Under the pieces are notes generated by a model that was given only the letters and a program-made list of their open reading frames with translations, did not search any database and was not told where the DNA came from. The translations under genes were made by a program, and so were the position numbers. This document shows, piece after piece, positions 59,872 to 64,000 of a stretch of DNA of 64,000 nucleotides. Positions within the stretch are counted from its first letter, which is position 1. Each line of letters begins with the position of its first letter. Origin of the DNA: Hyphomicrobium_A sp963726795 (GTDB taxonomy: Bacteria > Pseudomonadota > Alphaproteobacteria > Rhizobiales > Hyphomicrobiaceae); assembly GCA_963726795.1 (NCBI GenBank), contig CAVSDD010000004.1, forward strand, positions 1,178,001-1,242,000, given 5' to 3'.

Positions 59872-60090
59872 ATGAAGGCCCAAGGAATGCAGGACATGTC
59901 GCTCGATCAGCTCGACGACCAGTTGGATAAGCTCCGCAAGGAGCGGTTCAACCTGCGCTTCCAGGCTGCCTCGGGGCAGCTCGAGAACACCTCGCGGGTG
60001 CGCGCCGTGCGGCGCGACATTGCGCGCATATTGACCGTCGCCCGGGCTAAGCGCGCCGGCGGAAGCGCAAAACGCGCGGCGAAGGAGTAG
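59872..60090 (+). CDS. rpmC: 50S ribosomal protein L29
   Basis: 72 residues (MKAQGMQDMSLDQLDDQL...), two helices, a few residues longer than usual at the C terminus. Confidence 0.96.
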   Translation: MKAQGMQDMSLDQLDDQLDKLRKERFNLRFQAASGQLENTSRVRAVRRDIARILTVARAKRAGGSAKRAAKE

Positions 60091-60095
60091 CTCAG

Positions 60096-60332
60096 ATGCC
60101 AAAGCGCGTACTTTACGGAGTGGTCGTCTCCGACAAGAACGACAAGACGATCGTGGTCGAGGTGGAGCGCCGCTACACCCATCCGCTTTTCAAGAAGACG
60201 GTGCGGCGCACCAAGAAATATCACGCGCACGACGAGAAAAACTCTTTCAAGATCGGCGATCGTGTCGAGATCGTAGAGAGCGCTCCCATCTCGAAGAACA
60301 AGCGCTGGGTCGTAGTGGGCGCAAGCGGCTGA
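60096..60332 (+). CDS. rpsQ: 30S ribosomal protein S17
   Basis: 78 residues (MPKRVLYGVVVSDKNDKTIV...) with KYHAHDEKNSFKIGD; usual size. rplN follows after an 80-base interval holding a hairpin. Confidence 0.98.
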   Translation: MPKRVLYGVVVSDKNDKTIVVEVERRYTHPLFKKTVRRTKKYHAHDEKNSFKIGDRVEIVESAPISKNKRWVVVGASG

Positions 60333-60343
60333 GGCCGCGGGCC

Positions 60344-60365
60344 GCGAGCCCCTAACAGGGCTCGC
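60344..60365 (+). promoter_or_regulatory. Hairpin between rpsQ and rplN
   Basis: GCGAGCCC-ctaaca-GGGCTCGC, an 8-bp perfect stem at the S10/spc operon junction. In E. coli the spc operon starts with rplN, so this may separate the two, as terminator or processing site. No T-run follows. Confidence 0.5.
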
Positions 60366-60412
60366 AAACGAATGAAGTGCCGCTGTGCGGCGGTTGGAAA
60401 GGAACTGGCGCG

Positions 60413-60781
60413 ATGATCCAGATGGAGACAAATCTCGACGTCGCCGACAATTCGGGTGCGCGGCGCGTCCAGTGCATCAAGGTGCTCGGTGGATCGAAAC
60501 GCCGGTACGCTTCTGTTGGCGATATCATCGTGGTCTCCGTCAAGGAGGCGATCCCCAAGGGGCGCGTCAAGAAGGGCCAGGTCATGAAGGCGGTCGTCGT
60601 GCGCACAGCCAAAGGCGTTCGTCGCCCAGACGGCTCGCTGATCCGCTTCGATCGCAACGCGGCGGTGCTGATCAATCCGCAAGGCGAGCCGATCGGCACC
60701 CGTATCTTCGGACCAGTCACACGCGAATTGCGCGCCAAGAACCACATGAAGATCGTCTCGCTCGCACCGGAGGTTTTGTAG
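60413..60781 (+). CDS. rplN: 50S ribosomal protein L14
   Basis: 122 residues starting MIQMETNLDVADNSGARRVQ, the common start. Usual size. rplX begins at the next base (TAGATG). Confidence 0.98.
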   Translation: MIQMETNLDVADNSGARRVQCIKVLGGSKRRYASVGDIIVVSVKEAIPKGRVKKGQVMKAVVVRTAKGVRRPDGSLIRFDRNAAVLINPQGEPIGTRIFGPVTRELRAKNHMKIVSLAPEVL

Positions 60782-61105
60782 ATGGCCTCGCTCAAGATCA
60801 AGAAAGGCGACCACGTGATCGTGGTTTCCGGCCGTGACAAGGGCAAGCACGGCGAGGTGATCGAGATGCGTCCCAAGGAGCAGCGCGCGCTGGTGCGTGG
60901 CGTCAACGTCGTACGCCGCCACCAACGTCAGACTGCAGCCAAGGAAGGCGGCATCATTTCCAAGGAAGCGCCAATTCATATCTCGAACCTGGCGCTCGAG
61001 GATCCCAAGGACGGCAAGCCGACGCGGATCGGGTTCAAGTTCCTTGCCGATGGCAAAAAAGTGCGCTTCGCCAAGCGCTCGGGCGAAGTCATTCCGGAGA
61101 AGTAA
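60782..61105 (+). CDS. rplX: 50S ribosomal protein L24
   Basis: 107 residues with KOW motif (KKGDHVIVVSGRDKGKHGEV). Usual size. Directly follows rplN. Confidence 0.98.
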   Translation: MASLKIKKGDHVIVVSGRDKGKHGEVIEMRPKEQRALVRGVNVVRRHQRQTAAKEGGIISKEAPIHISNLALEDPKDGKPTRIGFKFLADGKKVRFAKRSGEVIPEK

Positions 61106-61111
61106 TGAGCC

Positions 61112-61822
61112 ATGGCTGACAAAGAGAAACCGGGAAAGGCCGCCAAGCCCGCAGGTGCGGGTGAGAGGGCGCCGTCCGACAAGGCTGCCAAGGGCGGCAA
61201 GTCCGATAAGCAGGCCAGGGGTGGCAAGAAGGACGCCGCTCCAAAGGTCGCGACGCCTGCTGCCCCGCGTCCGAAGGACTACAAGCCGCGCATGAAGACC
61301 CACTACGAAAAGGTGGTGCGCGAGGCATTGAGCAAGAAGTTCTCCTACAAGAACCACATGCAGGTGCCGAAATTAGAGAAGATCGTGCTGAACATGGGTG
61401 TCGGCGAGGCGGTCAATGACCGCAAGAAGGTCGACAATGCAGCGGGCGACCTGGCGCTTATCGCCGGCCAGCGTCCCGTGCAGACGCGCTCGCGCAAAGC
61501 GATCGCTGTTTACAAGCTGCGTGAAGGCATGCCGATCGGCGTCAAGGTCACTCTGCGTGGCGACCGCATGTACGAGTTTCTCGACCGCTTCGTCACGATC
61601 GCACTGCCACGTGTGAAAGACTTCCGCGGCCTCAATGCGAAAAGCTTCGATGGCCGCGGCAACTATGCCTGCGGCTTGAAGGAGCACATCGTGTTCCCCG
61701 AGATCGATTACGACAAGGTCGATCAAATCTGGGGACTCGACGTGATCGTGTGCACGTCGGCGAAGACTGACGACGAGGCGCGCGAGTTGCTTCGCGGTTT
61801 CAACTTTCCATTTCGCAGCTAG
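61112..61822 (+). CDS. rplE: 50S ribosomal protein L5 with basic N-terminal extension
   Basis: 236 residues against about 180 in E. coli. Residues 1-55 are a Lys/Ala/Gly/Pro-rich extension (MADKEKPGKAAKPAGAGERA...), then normal L5 begins near YKPRMKTHYEKVVREAL. Conserved PKLEKIVLNMGVGEAV and IDYDKVDQIWGLDV. L5 binds 5S rRNA and faces the head of the small subunit. ATG at 61112 agrees with spacing to rplX; the codons are in frame with the core. Confidence 0.96.
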   Translation: MADKEKPGKAAKPAGAGERAPSDKAAKGGKSDKQARGGKKDAAPKVATPAAPRPKDYKPRMKTHYEKVVREALSKKFSYKNHMQVPKLEKIVLNMGVGEAVNDRKKVDNAAGDLALIAGQRPVQTRSRKAIAVYKLREGMPIGVKVTLRGDRMYEFLDRFVTIALPRVKDFRGLNAKSFDGRGNYACGLKEHIVFPEIDYDKVDQIWGLDVIVCTSAKTDDEARELLRGFNFPFRS

Positions 61823-61864
61823 AGGACCTCGGGATACCCCCGAAAGGCCTTTGGAGGACAATAG

Positions 61865-62170
61865 ATGGCCAAGACGAGTTCGGTAGAAAAGAACAACAGG
61901 CGCCGTCGCCTGACTGCGCAGTACGCGGCAAAGCGTAAGCGGTTGAAGGCAATCGCCGACGATTTGAAGAAGCCGGCCGAGGAGCGCTTCGCGGCGCGCA
62001 TTAAGCTTGCCGAGATGCCGCGCAACTCATCTGCGACGCGGATCAGGAACCGTTGCGAGCTTACCGGGCGCGCACGCGGCTACTATCGCAAGCTGCGGAT
62101 GTGCCGCAACCAACTGCGGGACCTGGCGAGCCAGGGACTTATTCCCGGCATGACCAAGTCGAGCTGGTAA
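61865..62170 (+). CDS. rpsN: 30S ribosomal protein S14
   Basis: 101 residues, the long zinc-free type (no CxxC zinc pairs): MAKTSSVEKNNRRRRLTAQY...GLIPGMTKSSW. Start after GGAGGACAATAG. Confidence 0.98.
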   Translation: MAKTSSVEKNNRRRRLTAQYAAKRKRLKAIADDLKKPAEERFAARIKLAEMPRNSSATRIRNRCELTGRARGYYRKLRMCRNQLRDLASQGLIPGMTKSSW

Positions 62171-62182
62171 GGGAACGGCAAC

Positions 62183-62581
62183 ATGTCAATCAACGATCCC
62201 TTGGGCGATATGCTGACCCGCATCCGCAACGCGCAGATGCGGCGGCGTCCGAAGGTGGTTACGCCTGCATCCAGCATTCGCGGGCGCGTACTCGACGTGC
62301 TGGCCGAGGAGGGCTACATCCGCGGTTACACGCGGGTTGAGCAGAAGGGCCTGACACCCACGTTCGAGATCGAACTCAAGTATCACAACGGCCAGCCGGC
62401 GATCCGCGATATCAAACGCGTCTCGACGCCCGGCCGTCGCGTCTATTCTCCGGTCCGAGACATCCCGACCGTCGCAAACGGTCTGGGTGTTGCGATCCTG
62501 TCCACGCCGAAGGGCGTGATGTCGGATTCAAAGGCACGCGAGGAGAACGTCGGCGGAGAGGTTCTCTGCTCGATCTTCTAG
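62183..62581 (+). CDS. rpsH: 30S ribosomal protein S8
   Basis: 132 residues (MSINDPLGDMLTRIRNAQMR...GEVLCSIF). Usual size. In E. coli, S8 represses the spc operon. Confidence 0.98.
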   Translation: MSINDPLGDMLTRIRNAQMRRRPKVVTPASSIRGRVLDVLAEEGYIRGYTRVEQKGLTPTFEIELKYHNGQPAIRDIKRVSTPGRRVYSPVRDIPTVANGLGVAILSTPKGVMSDSKAREENVGGEVLCSIF

Positions 62582-62629
62582 GTCAGTGGCCCGGCTTGGC
62601 CGGGATGGAATTGCAAGGTTCAATCGCTC

Positions 62630-63172
62630 ATGTCGCGCATCGGCAAAAGACCCGTCCCAGTCCCGTCCAACGTGACGGCGACCGTCGATGGGCAAACAGT
62701 CAAGATGAAAGGGCCGAAGGGAGAACTCTCCTTCACCGTCCCCGACAAGATCAAGGTCGCCAAGACGGACGCGGGGATCGAGGTCTCGACGCTCGACGAC
62801 ACGAAGATGGCGCGCAGCATGTGGGGCATGTCGCGCACCATGGTGGCGAACCTCATTCGCGGTGTCGTCGAGGGCTACTCGCGGACACTGGAGATTCAGG
62901 GTGTTGGCTTTCGCGCCGCGATGAAGGGCAAGGACCAGCTGCAGCTCAACATCGGCTTCAGCCACGATGTCGTGCACAAGATCCCGGCCGGGGTCGAGGT
63001 CAAGGTTGCGGGCGCCAAGCAGGAGATCATCATGATCTCCGGCATCGACAAACAGCTCGTGGGGCAGGTGGCGGCGAATATCCGCGCGTCGCGCCCGCCC
63101 GAGCCGTACCAGGGTAAAGGCATTCGCTACCAGGGCGAATACATCTTCCGCAAGGAAGGCAAGAAGAAGTAA
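62630..63172 (+). CDS. rplF: 50S ribosomal protein L6
   Basis: 180 residues (MSRIGKRPVPVPSNVTATVD...PPEPYQGKGIRYQGE), usual size and end. Sits near the sarcin-ricin loop. Confidence 0.98.
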   Translation: MSRIGKRPVPVPSNVTATVDGQTVKMKGPKGELSFTVPDKIKVAKTDAGIEVSTLDDTKMARSMWGMSRTMVANLIRGVVEGYSRTLEIQGVGFRAAMKGKDQLQLNIGFSHDVVHKIPAGVEVKVAGAKQEIIMISGIDKQLVGQVAANIRASRPPEPYQGKGIRYQGEYIFRKEGKKK

Positions 63173-63184
63173 GGACGATTGGCC

Positions 63185-63547
63185 ATGTCTACGCTCAAAG
63201 ACAAATCTTCTCGCCGCAAGGCGCGCGTGCGCCGTTCCCTACGCGCTAATTCGGGAACGCGGCCGCGGCTGTCCGTGCACCGTTCGTCGAAGAACATCTA
63301 CGCACAGGTGATAGACGACGCCGCCGGCAAGACGGTCGCTGCCGCCTCCACGCTGGATAAGGGCGTCAAGGGATCGATCAAGACCGGTGCGGACAAGGCG
63401 GCTGCAGCAGCGGTGGGCAAGCTCGTCGCCGAGCGCGCCATCAAGGCCGGCATCACCGACGTGGTCTTCGATCGCGGAGGCTATCTCTATCACGGGCGCG
63501 TCAAGGCGCTGGCGGATGCGGCGCGCGAAGGCGGGCTCAAGTTTTAA
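63185..63547 (+). CDS. rplR: 50S ribosomal protein L18
   Basis: 120 residues (MSTLKDKSSRRKARVRRSLR...). ATG at 63185 has AAGGA in front; the upstream TTG is unlikely. Binds 5S rRNA with L5. Confidence 0.97.
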   Translation: MSTLKDKSSRRKARVRRSLRANSGTRPRLSVHRSSKNIYAQVIDDAAGKTVAAASTLDKGVKGSIKTGADKAAAAAVGKLVAERAIKAGITDVVFDRGGYLYHGRVKALADAAREGGLKF

Positions 63548-63565
63548 CGTAGAAGGATTGCAATC

Positions 63566-64000
63566 GTGGCACGTCCCCAAGGAAGAGACCGCGGCCGGGA
63601 TCGCGAGGACCGCGACAGCGAGTTCACCGAGAAATTGGTGCACATCAATCGCGTGGCCAAGGTCGTCAAGGGCGGCAAGCGGTTCGGCTTCGCCGCGCTC
63701 GTCGTCGTCGGCGACCTGAAGGGCCGTGTCGGTTTCGGTCACGGAAAGGCCCGCGAGGTTCCCGAGGCGATCCGCAAGGCAACCGAAGCCGCCAAGCGCG
63801 CGCTTGTCCGCGTGCCGCTAAGGGATGCGCGCACTCTTCATCATGACAGTCAGGGACGCCACGGCGCCGGCAAGGTCGTTCTTCGCTCGGCTCCTGCCGG
63901 TACCGGGATCATCGCCGGCGGCGCCATGCGAGCCGTGTTCGAGATGCTGGGAGTCCAGGATGTGGTCGCCAAGTCGCTCGGCTCGACCAACCCTTACAAC
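63566..64000 (+). CDS. rpsE: 30S ribosomal protein S5, cut by the window edge
   Basis: First 145 codons. GTG start at 63566 with AGAAGGA 9 bases upstream; an Arg/Asp-rich start (ARPQGRDRGRDREDRDSEF) then the S5 double-stranded-RNA-binding domain (LVHINRVAKVVKGGKRFGFAALVVVGD) and the IIAGGAMRAVFEMLGVQDVVAKSLGSTNPYN end of the second domain. The terminal residues are outside the window. Confidence 0.95.
   Translation, partial: MARPQGRDRGRDREDRDSEFTEKLVHINRVAKVVKGGKRFGFAALVVVGDLKGRVGFGHGKAREVPEAIRKATEAAKRALVRVPLRDARTLHHDSQGRHGAGKVVLRSAPAGTGIIAGGAMRAVFEMLGVQDVVAKSLGSTNPYN

Overview
This is a GC-rich alphaproteobacterial chromosome segment, most likely Hyphomicrobiales (Rhizobiales), possibly near Hyphomicrobium. 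The evidence is the layout rlmB / tRNA-Tyr / tRNA-Gly / tRNA-Trp / secE / nusG / rplKAJL / rpoBC / rpsLG / fusA / tuf / S10-spc, alphaproteobacterial-style ribosomal proteins, and many short secreted proteins of types common in that order. The genus is inferred, because the window has no rRNA gene.

Bases 1-36500 are a mosaic of accessory and housekeeping genes. A partial tRNA-CAU is followed by a SIMPL-domain protein, a minus-strand group (NTF2-like protein, panD, GNAT acetyltransferase, nitrilase-superfamily amidase), a secreted RNase T2, and a GAF-GGDEF diguanylate cyclase. Next comes a cupin closely resembling bacterial Mn-dependent hydroxynitrile lyases, divergent from a Tat-exported tyrosinase. 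A compact ars operon (arsR-arsC-aqpS, each pair overlapping 4 bp) follows. Bases 16.9-22.9 kb are a cyclic-di-GMP and sensory block: CHASE4-like-GGDEF-EAL, a PAS histidine kinase with an overlapping response regulator, and an EAL-GAF-GGDEF protein in reversed domain order. Then come a Crp/Fnr regulator, an FAD oxidoreductase overlapping tail-to-tail with a type III polyketide synthase, coiled-coil membrane proteins, an unusual VOC-TM-coiled-coil fusion with a minisatellite-encoded N terminus, an orphan Flp pilin, a sterol-desaturase/creatininase pair with an AraC regulator, and several small secreted proteins.

Bases 36500-64000 are the core transcription/translation island: tRNAs, a YbjQ-like gene, secE-nusG-rplKAJL-rpoBC, rpsL-rpsG-fusA-tuf, then the S10 and spc operons up to rpsE, which is cut by the window edge. 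Hairpins lie ahead of rplK and rplJ, between rplL and rpoB, between rpoB and rpoC, after rpoC and after tuf. They mark probable regulatory or termination points.

The strongest anomaly is that secE, nusG, rpoB and tuf each need one single-base frame correction to give the normal protein. Since all are essential, base errors in the assembly are more likely than real lesions. Proteins L22, S3 and L5 carry long low-complexity basic or RGG/RD-rich extensions. I found no CRISPR array, insertion sequence, prophage or origin. The best candidates for unusual biology are the cupin/tyrosinase pair, the VOC-coiled-coil fusion, the type III PKS/FAD pair and the ribosomal protein tails.
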